From positions 21,858,001 to 21,922,000 of the forward strand of contig OU452198.1 in assembly GCA_911728435.2 (NCBI GenBank): a DNA stretch of 64,000 bases. Direction: 5' to 3'. Both the position numbers and the translations under genes were made by a program. This document shows positions 12,097 to 24,189 of the stretch, piece after piece (position 1 is the stretch's first letter; every line of letters begins with the position of its first letter). This stretch comes from Apoderus coryli. Lineage: Eukaryota > Arthropoda > Insecta > Coleoptera > Attelabidae. Below the pieces are notes generated by a model that was not told where the DNA came from, did not search any database, and saw nothing but the letters and a program-made list of their open reading frames with translations.

Positions 12097-12338
12097 TCAT
12101 TCCTTTTTTTTTGTGCAGGCATTTTTTTTATGGTGTGCGCATAAATCAAATTTATCCTCTTCCGTGTCAGAAACGCCAACTTCGGATTCAGATGACGAGA
12201 ATGATCCATTCTGTGAAACTTCAGATTTCAAATATTTTATAGCATTTGAAATTCCAGTCGGATTCATAAAATGCATATTTTTGAATCGTGGATCCAAATT
12301 TGTTGATATTCTGGTAAAAGTGATATTTCAATGCCACT
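12097..12338 (-). pseudogene. hAT (ZBED1-like) transposase, C-terminal part
   Basis: Minus-strand reading contains LDPRFKNMHFMNPTGISNAI, the conserved block just before the dimerisation region of ZBED1-like hAT transposases. It is followed by an acidic Ser-rich tail. The upstream part of the same gene is at 14850-15640, separated by an inserted DNA transposon flanked by AAAT. Frame changes near 12310 and missing sequence show that the gene is dead. Confidence 0.75.
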
Positions 12339-12674
12339 AAATCGGCTGCTCCATTCCAAAACACAGTATCCAACATTTTTTCAGAAAATGGTTTTTGTAT
12401 ATTTTTAGATATACTGTGTTTAGACGCACCTTTTAACTCAGCCTATTTGATGATAGCTGTGAGAATTTCAGAGATACGACATACCCAAAACCTAGTATCT
12501 ACACCTCTTCTTTTCCCATCCCAAAACATAGTATATGTTTTCTCTACACCAAAAAACAGTACATACCATATATGCTCTGTTTTGGCAAGTGACAACACTT
12601 AAAATATTGGCGTACTATAACCCGCAAAATATAGTACATGCCAGATACTGTGTTTTGTATGGTCAAGGCTAAAT

Positions 12675-13560
12675 ATGTTTTCACATATTTTTGTACTAAG
12701 TATGTTTCAGATACTGTGTTTCGTTAGTTGCTCTTCAAGGAAGTTACGATTATGTTGTGTGCCGCGTGATTGGGTTTTTGATTGCAACAAATTAGAAAAA
12801 ATAATTCGAAGTTTTCACAGTTCATCTGATGTTGAGGAAGAAACAATTACCGATGTAACGGAATTGGATAGTCCAGTAACTGTAACAGTTACTATTCCCA
12901 ACAACATTCAGCCTCCTGTTAAAAGACGGCCAAAAGAAAACCTAAAATGTAAACGTTTAACAAAAGAAGAAAAAGTTGCTCGTTGGAAAGAAGCACATCC
13001 CATGAAACCACCGTTCTTAGAAAAATGCGATAAAAAATGTGGTTCTACGTTTTCTGAAAAAAGAACGATTTGGAATTTGGGAACAATATTGGTCATTAGA
13101 ATAGAGTTCTAGGCGTAAACGGTTGGCTAAAAATGTCCAAATAGTACCTGTAGAAAGAAGAACTGTATTAGCAAATCCGGGCAAAGTGTTCGCAAAAAAT
13201 GATAGCCGCAAGTTTTTTTTACCCAAAAAAGATAAAAGTCGATGTGTTTGTAGCAAGTTTTTTTTTAAATGCCCTTGGATATTCTAATGATTCCGTTATC
13301 ACTGAATTATGCGCCGCCATGAAGAGAAAGCCTTTGCTGGCTGCAGTAAAAGAAAATAGGGGTACCACTGGAAATTATAAAAGAAATCGGGAACGAAATG
13401 TTATTATGAATCACATCAATAAATACAAGCCCTGTATTACACAATATCGACGGCACGATGCACCGAATATGAAATATTTACCAAGGGATTTAACGCTACA
13501 ATCTATGTTTAATGATATTCAAAATGAGCATCCTGGATTCTGTAGACTATGAAATGTATG
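12675..13560 (+). pseudogene. Transposase remnant of the 12.3-14.8-kb transposon
   Basis: Several overlapping frames together give a Lys-rich N-terminal region, a Cys motif CDKKCGSTFSEKRTIW, an IWEQYWSLE segment, then FFLNALGYSNDSVITEL and HINKYKPCITQYRRHDAPN with KYLPRDLTL. These motifs occur in many uncharacterised arthropod transposase-like proteins. Several stops and frameshifts interrupt it (for example near 13080, 13115 and 13200). A downstream segment around 13740-13830 (YFMDLQKLMLISNMPAVKYS) looks like a further exon. Confidence 0.6.
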
Positions 13561-13780
13561 CATATTTCTTTATGCATGCCCAAATCCGACGTTTGTGTAG
13601 ACTGCGAAATTTATAAGAATAAGTCGCAGGCCAACAGGAATGTTATGTACTGACGTTACAAGATGAAGAAGAATGGAATATTCACAAAGCAAAGGCTGCA
13701 ACAGCGACTAACAAATACCATGAGGATAGTATAATACCAGATATTCAAAACGTCAGCATATATTTCATGGATTTGCAAAA

Positions 13781-13886
13781 ACTTATGTTAATTTCTAACA
13801 TGCCCGCCGTGAAATATAGTCATTTTGTAAACCGGCTTACAAAATGACTATATTTCACGGCGGGCATGTTAGAAATTAACATAAGT
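13781..13886. repeat. Perfect 50-bp inverted repeat with 6-nt loop
   Basis: Arms 13781-13830 and 13837-13886 are exact reverse complements, extending one more base pair outward. The loop is ACCGGC. The left arm is part of the transposase coding remnant, so the right arm looks like a snap-back duplication of it. Confidence 0.9.
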
Positions 13887-14849
13887 TAATTTAATTTGAC
13901 TTTTGCTGTTCTAAAAAAGAAGTCACTATTCAAAAATTGTTGCTCTATGTGGCATGAGGGTTTGGCAGGACGTGACGGCCATAATATTGTCGATGGTATT
14001 TTTAGAGTCTTTCAGGAAGAACGAGATGTCAAAGAATTTCAATCAATCAATCAAAGACACAAGAAATCATAAAGATTTTGGGACACTTAATGCTAGAAAA
14101 CAGGTTGGTTTTCTGGAATATTTTAGTTGAAAGTGATTCAGCTCCAGACTTAATGGAATAATTGGACAATGTTAATTTACTCCGTATGTAGCTCGATTTG
14201 GTTTAGAAGATTTTCTTTATTTTTAGTATGTTTAAAATTCTCTATAAAACTATGTTGTAATTTTCAGCTATTTTAAATACACGTTTGTGTTTGCTTTGTA
14301 AAAGTTACTTTTGATTTAACAAAAAGTTATAAACTTTATCGTTATATTTGTAAAGTATGCATTTATTAGATATAGACTGTGAATCACATCCCCCGGTTTA
14401 TCGCTGATTCAGTAAAAACGTTTGTGATATATGTGGGCATGATTAGACATAAGAAACCAGAATACATCTAGCTCTTGTACGATACGTTTGATATTTATTT
14501 GTTACGATTGTTTGATATTAAAAATTATTAAATACTTATAAGTTGTTCAGTTTTCATTGTTAAAATTAGGTAGTTTACATATTGCTGTTTCATTGTCCTC
14601 GTAGATACTAGGTTTTGTAAAAAACAAAAATGTTTCATATCCTACGTCAAAACAGAGTTTCTATCAAATCTATAGTAAAAACTAAAATTACGGAAACTTT
14701 GAATACGCATGAAAAACTGTAACCCATAGCATTATTATCAAAAGAATTCGTTAAAAACCCTTCATAGGCCTAATAAAAAAACTAAAATTCGTTTTTCTCA
14801 CGATTTTGTTTTTTACACATACTGGGTTTTGAAATGGAGCAGCCGAAAT

Positions 14850-15640
14850 CTCTTGTGATATTTCTCTTCATAGTTCGGTTTTAAGATTTTCTGTGATTTC
14901 ATAATGGATGGCTTGCTTATGATGTTCGTATCTTTCGCAGAGACATGCTGCCATTGGTATGACTTTGCTCACCGTTATATAGTTTTGTCCACTTATTTCG
15001 CTGGTCATTTGCTCTAACGGTTAAGGTAATCTCTTCTTTTAATTGCTCCAGTTCACTTCCACTTAACATCAATGGGGCCTTTGCATTTTGAAGAATAATA
15101 CCACTAATTTGTGGGGCAAGTTCCAATAATCTATTAATCATATAATATTTAGAATTCCACGTGGTTTTAACATCCTGAATTAATTTTTTAAAATTGCCTT
15201 CAGGTGTTCCAGCCTCCTTTTGCAGTTTCCGAAGTTGATCAGTTGCTTTTATACTTCTTTTAAAATAAACAACGTTGAGCTAACCTTCACCCTATGGTCG
15301 TTGAGCGCAGCTGTATTTTTTATTCTGTTTGTACAGAAAAGATTAACCGCGTGGGCAAAACATGGAACATGTTTTACATTTTCCAAAATTGTCATGAACT
15401 GCTTTGACAATATTTGCAGCATTGTCCGTTACAACAGCAACTACCTTTTCAGTGCCAATTTCCCACGTATATAAAATTTCAATTAATTGAGCTCCAATAT
15501 ATGCTGCTGTGTGAGACTCACTTAAGTCAGTTACACCAACAGTTTATGAAGTTAATTTCGAACCCTGGCATGATTAATAAAATGTATAGTCAGACCCAAA
15601 AAACTTTTTCTCTGCATATCAGCTGTTGAATATGTGGATA
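14850..15640 (-). pseudogene. hAT (ZBED1-like) transposase, central part
   Basis: Minus-strand segments read VTDLSESHTAAYIGAQLIE, VVAVVTDNAANIVKAV (second catalytic region), TTWNSKYYMINRLLELAP and SGSELEQLKEEI, in the order of ZBED1/hAT transposases. Stops and frame changes, plus loss of the region after GKCKTCSMFCP, show decay. The C-terminal block resumes at 12338 beyond an AAAT-flanked transposon, so this was one gene before the insertion. Confidence 0.8.
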
Positions 15641-18600
15641 AGGATTTAGTATATAGGTGTACTGTATTAGTTTTTTTTTGATTTAACGCAGTTAGGCCTG
15701 GTTGTACCCAAGTTAAAATGCATTGCTACCAAATCAAAAACCCAAAATGTGACTAAAAGCATTTGCTATTGTAAAACCAGTTTTTTAGGCTTTTGTTATA
15801 CTTGTGCAACTACCTATTCCTATAAATGGGTACCTTGATCATTTAGTACACCTTCATTTTCATTTATGTCCCTTTTTCTCTGGCTGTAGTTGCTGGCTTC
15901 TGGGTCCTCTGGTGGTTCAATAATTAATAATAATAATGCCTTTATTTTTTGGCAAAAAAAAAAAACAAAACAAAATTGTACAGTTCTATCTTAATGTACA
16001 AAAAAAATTATGTCAAAAAAAAAGGGGGAAATTCACACGAAGTGTGCTCTACCACTTAACTCCAGTTAAGTCTTTAAAGTATGTAGTTAATTATTTCAAA
16101 ATAAATAAGCCCTGAAAATGTGCTACTTAATCAGAATAAATTTAACTCACCATTTTGAAGCATAGTATGAAAATTTGAACTTCATGACACATTATATATA
16201 TATGGACAAAGATTAATGTACACAATAGTCAGCCCAATGCATTAAAATCAGAACATCTCTAAGTACGCCTGCCACTACGTGACATATGCTAGCGTGCACC
16301 TCATAGAGCAGTATTGTCACAGCCAGAAACCGTTTTGTAGTTTATTAATATCAGAAACAAAACGCAACGTATAACAATTATTTACATCATTTGCAACAGA
16401 TATGCACAGGCAATGCTGTATTGTCAGAGAGAGAGATTGATGAAATTCTGTATTAATCTGGAGGGGATACGTAGGGAGGGTAGAAAAAAAAGCAAGCGAA
16501 TGTGGTGTGTGTCGTGCTGTTGCCGATTCGTCGGTAAAAGAAACACACAGGGTGATTTATTACAAGTACAGTATTGAAATAAAAGCCTAATATCTATGAA
16601 TTAAATTTAATATAATAATATTTAATCCATGTCATACATGTTTCAAGACTAGACCAGTCCCATGATCAGTCGCGAACAATCATTAAATGAAAAGGTTTTA
16701 GATAGAAACATACTTTTGACTCCATTGTAATAATTTTTTTGTGAATATTTTTAGCTCTCCATATCATATATGTAAAATATATATACATATATGGAGACTA
16801 TTAGTTTCATGAAAATTTTTTTTTTAATTTCACTGGAAATACTTCTTTTTGGTCATTGCATTTCATTCCAAAAATGTCTGTCTGTCTGTATGCACGAAAA
16901 CGCAAAAACCACTTATCAGATTGTAACCAAATTTGGTACAAAAATACTATAGGACATGGCAAGGAGCTGATTAGATTTTGGGAAACATTGAGCGTAGGCA
17001 AGGGATTTAAAAGAGGGTTCAAAAATTAAAAAAATTCATAGTTCTTAAACTTATCCGAAATACTACATAATTTTTTACGCATTAATTTGAATATAACCTA
17101 GAATATTGCACATAAAGTATTAGACCACATTGGCGTTCGAAAATAGTGTAAAATGGGGTAAAAAGGTTAGAAAAAACGAATTTCTTAGACATAGCAGAAA
17201 TATGGACTAGTTATTTATTGCTTTGATAGAATATAACCTAAAAAATGTGTTATAAATAACTTGTTTTCATAGGCGTTCCTAAATAGTGTAAAAAGGGTCA
17301 AAATAAAAAAAAATTGTATCTTAAAATTAGTCAAAGGATCACCCTTTAAAGTTTGTACAAGTACTTATGCAACACCCTGTATACATAGATACTTTGATTT
17401 GCAATTTTCAAATCTGTCAAACGCTTGCTGTTTTTTTTATTTACTTTCAAATATGGTGTTATGTAATTGTATTCAAATTAAATGTTTGGAGATGATATTT
17501 ACGAGTTTTATTTTTTATATATAGAGAACTGTTATTCAGTTTTTAAGGATCAATCTGAAGCAGACGATTGTACTTGTTAAAACATGAAAAAAGTTCATTT
17601 GTCAACACATGTTGACAAATGCTTTGCTGTCGTGATACTTGTAACACCCTGTTGGTGGGTTTTTAAAGCTTTTTACTATACGTGTTAACAATACAATCTA
17701 TAAATCGTTAGTTTTTTAAAGTTTTATGATCATTGCACAAAAACAAATATTACTGAGGCTGTAAGTTTTTTTTCAAATCAATTCAAAACTGAATCAGGTA
17801 ATAACCGGAAGTCCTATCTATAACGCCAAATTTCGTTAATTTAAATAGAACTTTTTGATGCATCCTTATATCCGAAATTTTAAATGACTAAAATAATATT
17901 ATTTTAAATAAAATAAATAAGTGTCAAACTATGGCGATTTTTCTTGAATAATTTTAAATAACAGCTAAAAATACTGAAAACTGATTTAAACATTACATGT
18001 GATATACCACCTATTTTTAAATTGAAAACGGCATTAAATTTAACAATAAAAAATCCAGGGCTGTATTGAAAAAAAACCAAGTTGATGCTGATTTTTCAAA
18101 AACGAAACGTCGTAGTGAACATTTGTAAACGCTATATTTTTCTCTTGAAAAAGTAACAATGAGAAAGTGCTTTTCAATTTTTTATATCTGTATAGAAATC
18201 ACAAAAAATCGTTTTTTCAAAAATTCTCGAAAACGGCTAAAGTTAGTTTAATTTTGAAAACACCATTTAAAAGGTATTTAAATTGTATAACTTTTCTCTA
18301 CCCGACATTGTAACTCCTACCATTTCCAAGATTCCAATGCTATCCCATTCTTATCTTGGACACAGTGTGTATCTAAATTAGTTTTTATGTTACAAAACAA
18401 TGTAGGGACAGATTTGTGTAATAAAGTTTGGATAAATCGTCAGGTCTCAAAAAACCCGTAATTATTGGTCATAAAGCCGATAAAGGCTATTTTGAAATGT
18501 ATTTAAAAAACAAGGTTTACACATTCTAACTTTTCCCAATCCCATTGCTAAAATGAAATATTTGATTTCCTAATTGTCATTAACTAATTAAATTTATAAT

Positions 18601-18745
18601 AATGGTGTACCTCCGGGAATTACCGCGATAAGAATTGAATTGAATCCAAACCGGAAAGCTATGTAAATTTAGAAGTAATAAGTATACTAATCTCTACGGC
18701 CGGCGAGGCGGTCATATATTTCAAAAGGCAATAGCGGAAGTAAGT
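15641..18745. other. Repeat-rich spacer without genes
   Basis: No convincing coding region. It holds A-rich tracts (15950-16030), a TATATATA-rich hairpin at 16765-16795, a block at 16860-17050 with features of common insect repeats (TCTGTCTGTCTGTATGCACG; GATTGTAACCAAATTTGG) and two CACCCTGT-type repeat ends near 17375 and 17645. Confidence 0.4.
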
Positions 18746-19309
18746 CGGCTGTCCCATGCGAAAACACAGTAACTGCTGGAAACTGAAATGGCCTTTCAAA
18801 ACTATTAACAGAAACGGTTTGAAATCTGGCACGATTAAATGAAAGTAGTGTAGAATATTAACCATACACGAAAAACACGCGTATTTTCAAAATTTGAAGT
18901 AGGGCTTAATAAACTTTATTTTTTCGTTGGATTTTATTTAGCATTTAGTAGAATCAATTGTAAAAAACACAGTAATATCGCTTGCTCAAAATCAAAATTA
19001 AACGATGTTAGTTTAAAAACATAGGAACTTACTTTTCTGCATTTTTTCGTGGTTTCTTAAACAATTTTTAGTAGGTTTAAATAATTTGTTTTTAAAATAA
19101 AACGAAAAAAAAATTATAAAACCAGTATTTTATAAGATATTTATTATAGAAATATTTTTAAATAAAAAAATACATATTTTCCAAATTAAATTGTAATAAC
19201 TATTTAGTTGCAAAAAAAAACAAAATTATTCTAGAAATATTTTGAAATAACAAAAAAAACTCATTATTTGTCAACTATCATATTTTGCTCGAAGGTGACC
19301 AGATTTAAA

Positions 19310-19493
19310 GACACCTGAGATTCGGGCAGAGATTCCCAAATATTTCGTCTACTGAGGGGCATGAGAGATCCAAGGGATTTGCAAATAATTAATAAAAAAA
19401 GATCTAAAGACACCTGAGATTCCGGCAGAGATTCCCAAATATTTCGTCTACTGAGGAGCATGAGAGATACAAGGGATTTGCAAATAATTTATT
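19310..19493. repeat. Tandem duplication of about 100 bp
   Basis: A segment with GACACCTGAGATTC and CCCAAATATTTCGTCTACTG at 19310-19392 is repeated at 19412-19493 with few changes. It lies at the 3' end of the transposase exon (minus strand). Confidence 0.7.
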
Positions 19494-19961
19494 TTTTCGA
19501 AAATGAAATGCCTTTGGGTTGTAGAATATCTGGAACAATGGGTAAACTAACTTTTGTTTGAAGAAAATCCAGTTCTTTTTTTTCATCGTCGAAATCTAAT
19601 TTATACTTTATGTTCCTACTCCCTTTAGTAAAAGTAACTTCAACTAACTCGCCTAAGAGAAATCCTTTCAAAGCATCATCCGCTTTTTTGGTTGTTCGTT
19701 TTTTGTTCTGCCACAAATGAAACTGTTTCAGTTTAAGAACTTCAACATTTTTCCTACAGGTTTCCACTATTTCTATAAGCTCCTGCAAATCAGTAATTGT
19801 GCGATTTCTTCCGATTTTTCTTTCGATATTTCCATATATTCCATCAGCGCTCATATGAGTGTGACCTTTGGTAAGGTATCTGAGGCTTTCAATTTGACTG
19901 TTAATATAGGAGCTTGTCTCATATTTAATTAACGGAAAAAGGGGCAGTTCATCAATATCCT
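19489..19961 (-). pseudogene. Transposase C-terminal exon
   Basis: Behind an acceptor-like TTTTTAG at about 19962 the minus strand reads IDELPLFPLIKYETSSYINS, then YLTKGHTHMSADGIYGNIER and a Lys-rich tail ending KGISFSKK. The GHTHMS/ADGIxGNIE motif is characteristic of an uncharacterised arthropod transposase family; the acidic and His residues there may be catalytic (inference). No upstream exons remain inside the element. Confidence 0.55.
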
Positions 19962-20374
19962 AAAAATTATAATGGTTTTTTAAATATCCATCACATATCA
20001 TTGTTTAATAGACAATAGGTATTTAATAATTATTAGCAAAAGTTACCTACCTGTAATTCGCGATAAATTTTTTGTTTGCGCTTCCCACACTAAAAGCTTC
20101 GTACGAGCGCGGAAAGTAATTTTTTTTCACAGCCACTCTACCCTCCACAACAGTCAACAGTGAACTGATGGTGAAATAATTATTTGGCCATATATGTGAT
20201 CATTGTCCTTTACCCCTACCACATATCCTTAATTTACCCAGTAAGTACATGCTAACCATACTATGCCGAAATTTTTAGAATATTATACAGAAATTATACC
20301 TAGTAATACCAAAATTTGTTAAAACGAGCATTTTAGCAAAATGACAGTTACTGTGTTTTTCATTGGGACAGCCG

Positions 20375-21125
20375 AGGTGTCGTCTTGCTTATTTTTAATG
20401 AAACATCGTATATATTATTTTTTTATTTTTATTTATGTTTATATTATTTCATATTAATTGAAATTAGATTTTGACTCATTTTCCACTATTTACTAACGCC
20501 TTGGTAAGCACGTTTTTTTTATACATTTCTAGAAGAAAAATAAGCAAAAATAATTTTTCAACATTTTCTTCGAAACTATGAAAATGAAAATTGTTTCCTC
20601 CTTTGTTTTTCTGTATGTATTTTTTAAAATAAATATTAAAAGCCTGATTTATCATATATAGAAACGTATTCTTAAAACGTTCGTGGAAGTTGCAATTATT
20701 GAATGTCCATGTGTTTTTCCAACTTTGTCTTAATTTTCATTATTATTTTACCTTACTAACAGTATTACCCTGATTAGGACCCTAATAACCTTTTTTGCAG
20801 ATATCTACTCAGAAATATGAACTAGGTGTTTTTTTCAATATTTGCGAGTGAAACAAGAATTTGAATTTAAACTAATTAATACCAACATAGTTTGTTCACA
20901 GAATTTTTTATTATTAAATAACAACTAAGTATGTACTACAAAAATAATATAAAAATATACAAATTACAATATACAACCAACAACTTAATATTAACAAATA
21001 AAAAACTAAATATCAAAGTAACAGTAAATCACGAAAATAATAAAAAAAAATCACTATAACCAAAAATCGGACCTTGCTATTTTTTCTCGTCTTCGTCAAA
21101 AAGGCTCACCAATTTTGTTTCCACC
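20375..21125. other. AT-rich spacer
   Basis: Only poly-T/poly-A rich sequence and no ORF with family features. Confidence 0.4.
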
Positions 21126-21450
21126 TTACCGGATTTTGGTTTGCTGTGGTGTCGTCTTTTCCGAGATTTTTTTCTCTTCTGCTTCCAACACTTCTGGTGG
21201 CAACGGAAGATTCCGCTCTTCCGCGAACATTTTCTTCCACTTTACCACCAACTTCGTTGCTTCATTGTCGACCTCACCGTCAAAAAGGCAGAGCTCATTA
21301 ACGGTTCTGCCAATCTCCGTGTCCTTGAGATGACGCGCTGTCACAGGAAGAAGAATCGAGTTTTTTACTACAAGATAGAATTTCCTCCATTGCAAATTTA
21401 TATTGTACTTCGTATTTGTAAGTTTTGTCTTTTAGCATCGCTTCAGCCAT
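21126..21450 (-). pseudogene. Elongin-A/TFIIS N-terminal domain, decayed copy
   Basis: From an ATG at 21450 the minus strand reads MAEAMLKDKTYKYEVQ and MEEILSCSKKLD. After a frame change near 21350 it continues PVTARHLKDTEIGRTVNEL and ATKLVVKWKKMFAEE. The second part matches the TFIIS N-terminal (LW) fold of elongin A and related elongation factors, with the diagnostic IGRTVN and LVxxWKK motifs. The gene stops about 30 residues after the domain. No introns are visible, so it may be a retrocopy or a fragment captured by a mobile element. It lies next to an R2 repeat. Confidence 0.65.
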
Positions 21451-21623
21451 TTTGATTCAAACGTCTTAAAATAATATTTTCTGTCTGAAGTCGATATTAT
21501 AATGAATAAATTCCTACAAGTACTCAGTATTTATAGGAAATGTAACTAGGTTTTGGATTGTACCTACTTCAAAAGGTGCGAATCCTTTAATCCTATTTAT
21601 TATCGCAGTTATTAGGAATCAGG

Positions 21624-22030
21624 AAATCCCTTTGGGATTTCCCAGTCGTTTTGTGGTAGTCTTATCTATGACAAAAGTCATTGAGGGTTATAAAAAAAAC
21701 TGAAAATATGGGTTGAAAACCTAATCAAATAAATATAATTACTCATTCGAATGAAGTAGTCCATATCGAAGTGTAGTAGAATAGTTAAATATTCTTGAAA
21801 TAAAAGTCGACCTCCACACAATAAATTTAATAAATATCCTCAACAAATCTATCTGGTGACAAATGTAATTTGTTGAGGATATTTATTAAATTTATTGTGT
21901 GGAGGTCGACTTTTATTTCAAGAATATTTAAATATAATTACATTTGAGACACCCTGTATATAAATAAATTTTATGACACCATTCTACTAAGAAAACTCAA
22001 AAGTTTTTCTGTTAATTAGGTTTTGCCGTG
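21624..22030. repeat. Dispersed repeat R2, copy 2, split by a hairpin insertion
   Basis: Matches 9258-9465 and 23763-24000, but between the ATAATTAC and ACATTTGAGACACCCTG parts it contains an extra 187 bp flanked by a 12-bp direct repeat. Confidence 0.65.
21743..21929. mobile_element. 187-bp foldback-type insertion
   Basis: The inserted segment is flanked by AAATATAATTAC at 21731-21742 and 21930-21941, present once in other R2 copies (as AAATAGAATTAC). It holds 64-bp complementary arms (21785-21848 and 21868-21931) around a 19-nt loop. Only one end is palindromic; the first 42 bp are unique. Confidence 0.6.
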
Positions 22031-23762
22031 CCCAAAAATCTTAAAAAATAAATGAGAACATTTTTGAGTTAGCTTATATCTAAATTGCATAACTACACAA
22101 CTTAAAAATGCCCCTCTCTAAAAAATATAAAAAAAAATAATTTTTTACTTACTACATCGAAAAATTTATTAAAGGCATTAATAAATGAGTGTTTTTTTTT
22201 TGAGTTGATAAGCTCTAGGAACTATATAGTTTCATCCTAATGTATTCATGATTGAAAATAGAAAAAAATCAAAAAATTTTTCAAAAAATAATAAAAAAAT
22301 TGATGAAAAAAATTAATAAAAAAAAGTAACCTATCGCTGAAAATATGGTTTGAAAACCTGATCAAATAAATGGAAACAATACACATACACCCTGTATAAA
22401 AAATGTATGACCCCATTCTAACTAAAAATACTGTGAAAAAATATATAAAAAAATTCAAATTAAAATTCTTATGAAACATTTTTAACCACCCTGTGCAATA
22501 ATTTCATGAAACCATTCTAAAAAATTAAAAAGTTTTTCTATCTATGACATCTACCGTGCCTAAAAATGTTGAAAATAAATATAAGCATTTTTGAGTAACC
22601 CGTTATCTAAATTGTAGGCGGTTATTCTGGAAATGTAAAAGTTCTTAATATTTTTACGTTTCACTCTAAAGAATTGCTAAAAAAACGTGCTCTTAACAAT
22701 AAGGCAAAAAATTTGGGACACCCTGTAATTCTAGTTATTATTTTATGTTTATATTTTTTATAAACTGATCTCATATAGTAAATTTGGCAGTAAAATTTGA
22801 ATTTTCTCTGTCATAATAATAAATAATTTTTCCTAAAAATGATTTCAACCTGTATAAAAAATGTATGAAACCATTCTAACATACTACAAAAAATCAAAAG
22901 TTTTCTAACTTTTTCGTTTCACTCAAAAAAATTTAAGCTTTGTAAAACTAATATATTTTTCTGTATGACGGTAACCTGTATATGGTTTTTTTAATTTATT
23001 CTACACTTAACCACAGTATATTTAATACTAGGGATCAAAGCTTGTCTCATTTTTGGAGAGTCAGGCGAAATAGGGATGGGTTTTCGGAAATTGTTAGGGA
23101 ACCTCTCGAATTGAAGTGTATTTTTGTTGTATTTTGTTAACTTTTTTTTATTATTAAGTATTATTTTTATTATTATTATTTTTATTACAAATCTATAGAC
23201 ATTTTTGTTAAGTTGTTATTTTTTTTAATATTATTTTGTATTATTATTATTATAATTATTTATTTTTATTATTATTATTATCAGATAGATCCATTACATT
23301 ATAGAGTACCTACGTAGTGTTACCAATAAAAAATACTAGTCATTTTTATCAATTCGGTTTCTTTCTCCTAGCATTCACTTGGTGCAAAGCTACTGAATGG
23401 GTTTCTAAGCTGTCGCGCAGTTCGAATTCATGTGCATGCCAAAATGTTGGAATACACATGTAAAAACCACCATCTAGTGGCCGTTTGTAAAAATATAAAA
23501 GGTGACCTTCGTAAAATTAGCGATACAAACTTTGGCATCGACTGTTCTATATTGCCAGAAGATGCAAGTGCTGAACCTCAAAATGCTTTATTGCTCATGA
23601 TAATTTGACAGTTTTTCGTTGGTTTTTCTGAGTTGTCAATATTTCAAACCTGTGATCACATATCTTTGTGACTACCTGACAATAAGATGATGAAGTGTTT
23701 TAGTTTATCGTCAAGAAAATAATGTAAATATTATGTTTTATCTAAATTATTATAATACAAGA
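22031..23762. other. R1/R2-related repeat debris and TTA microsatellite
   Basis: An R2-like variant lies near 22340-22500, a partial R1 copy at 22806-23028, and a (TTA)n/(TTATTT)n tract at about 23150-23290. No gene is recognised; the 77-codon ORF at 22246-22479 is low-complexity. Confidence 0.5.
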
Positions 23763-24180
23763 ACTCCCTTTGGGATTTCCCAGTCGTTTTGTGGTAGTCT
23801 TATCTATGACAAAAGTCATTGAGGGTTATAAAAAAAACTGAAAATATGGGTTGAAAACCTAATCACATAAATAGAATTACATTTGCGACACCTTGTATAG
23901 AAATAAATTTTATGACACCATTCTAACCAACTAAGGAAACTCAAAAGTTTTCCTGTTAGGTTTTGCCGTGCCCAAAAATCTTAAAAAATAAATGAAAACA
24001 TTTTTGAGTTAGCTTGTATCTAAATTGTATAACTACAAAACTTAAAAATGCCCCTCTAAAAAATATCAAAAAAAATAATTGTTTACTACTACATCGAAAA
24101 ATTTATTAAGGGTTTTTTTTGAGTTGATAACCTCTAGGAACTATATAGTTCCATTCTAATGTATTCATGATTGAAAATAG
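23763..24180. repeat. Dispersed repeat R2, copy 3
   Basis: Same landmarks as the copies at 9258 and 21624, continuing into TTAGGTTTTGCCGTGCCCAAA and further sequence shared with 22020-22250. Confidence 0.6.
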
Positions 24181-24189
24181 AAAAAAGAT

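Larger units (their letters stand above)
12343..14845. mobile_element. 2.5-kb DNA transposon inserted in the hAT gene
   Basis: The left end reads CGGCTGCTCCATTCCAAAAC and the right end is its complement with two changes. AAAT flanks both ends (12339-12342, 14846-14849). Subterminal copies of AAAACACAGTAT or close variants recur in both orientations between 12356 and 12720, as expected for transposase binding sites. It contains a decayed transposase gene on the plus strand. A related element with the same CGGCTG ends lies at 18746-20374. The superfamily is not recognised; 4-bp duplications occur in Sola-type and Ginger-type elements, but neither is shown here. Confidence 0.75.
18746..20374. 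mobile_element. 1.6-kb DNA transposon related to the one at 12343
   Basis: Ends are CGGCTGTCCCATGCGAAAAC and the near-complement of it, continuing into ACACAGTAACTG on both sides. The flanking four bases are AAGT and AGGT (three of four identical). It keeps one coding exon of a transposase on the minus strand and is internally deleted relative to its 2.5-kb relative. Confidence 0.7.

Noticed and set aside
22246..22479. Membrane protein ORF (77 codons)
   Set aside because: Hydrophobicity results from poly-T/poly-A low-complexity sequence in repeat debris.
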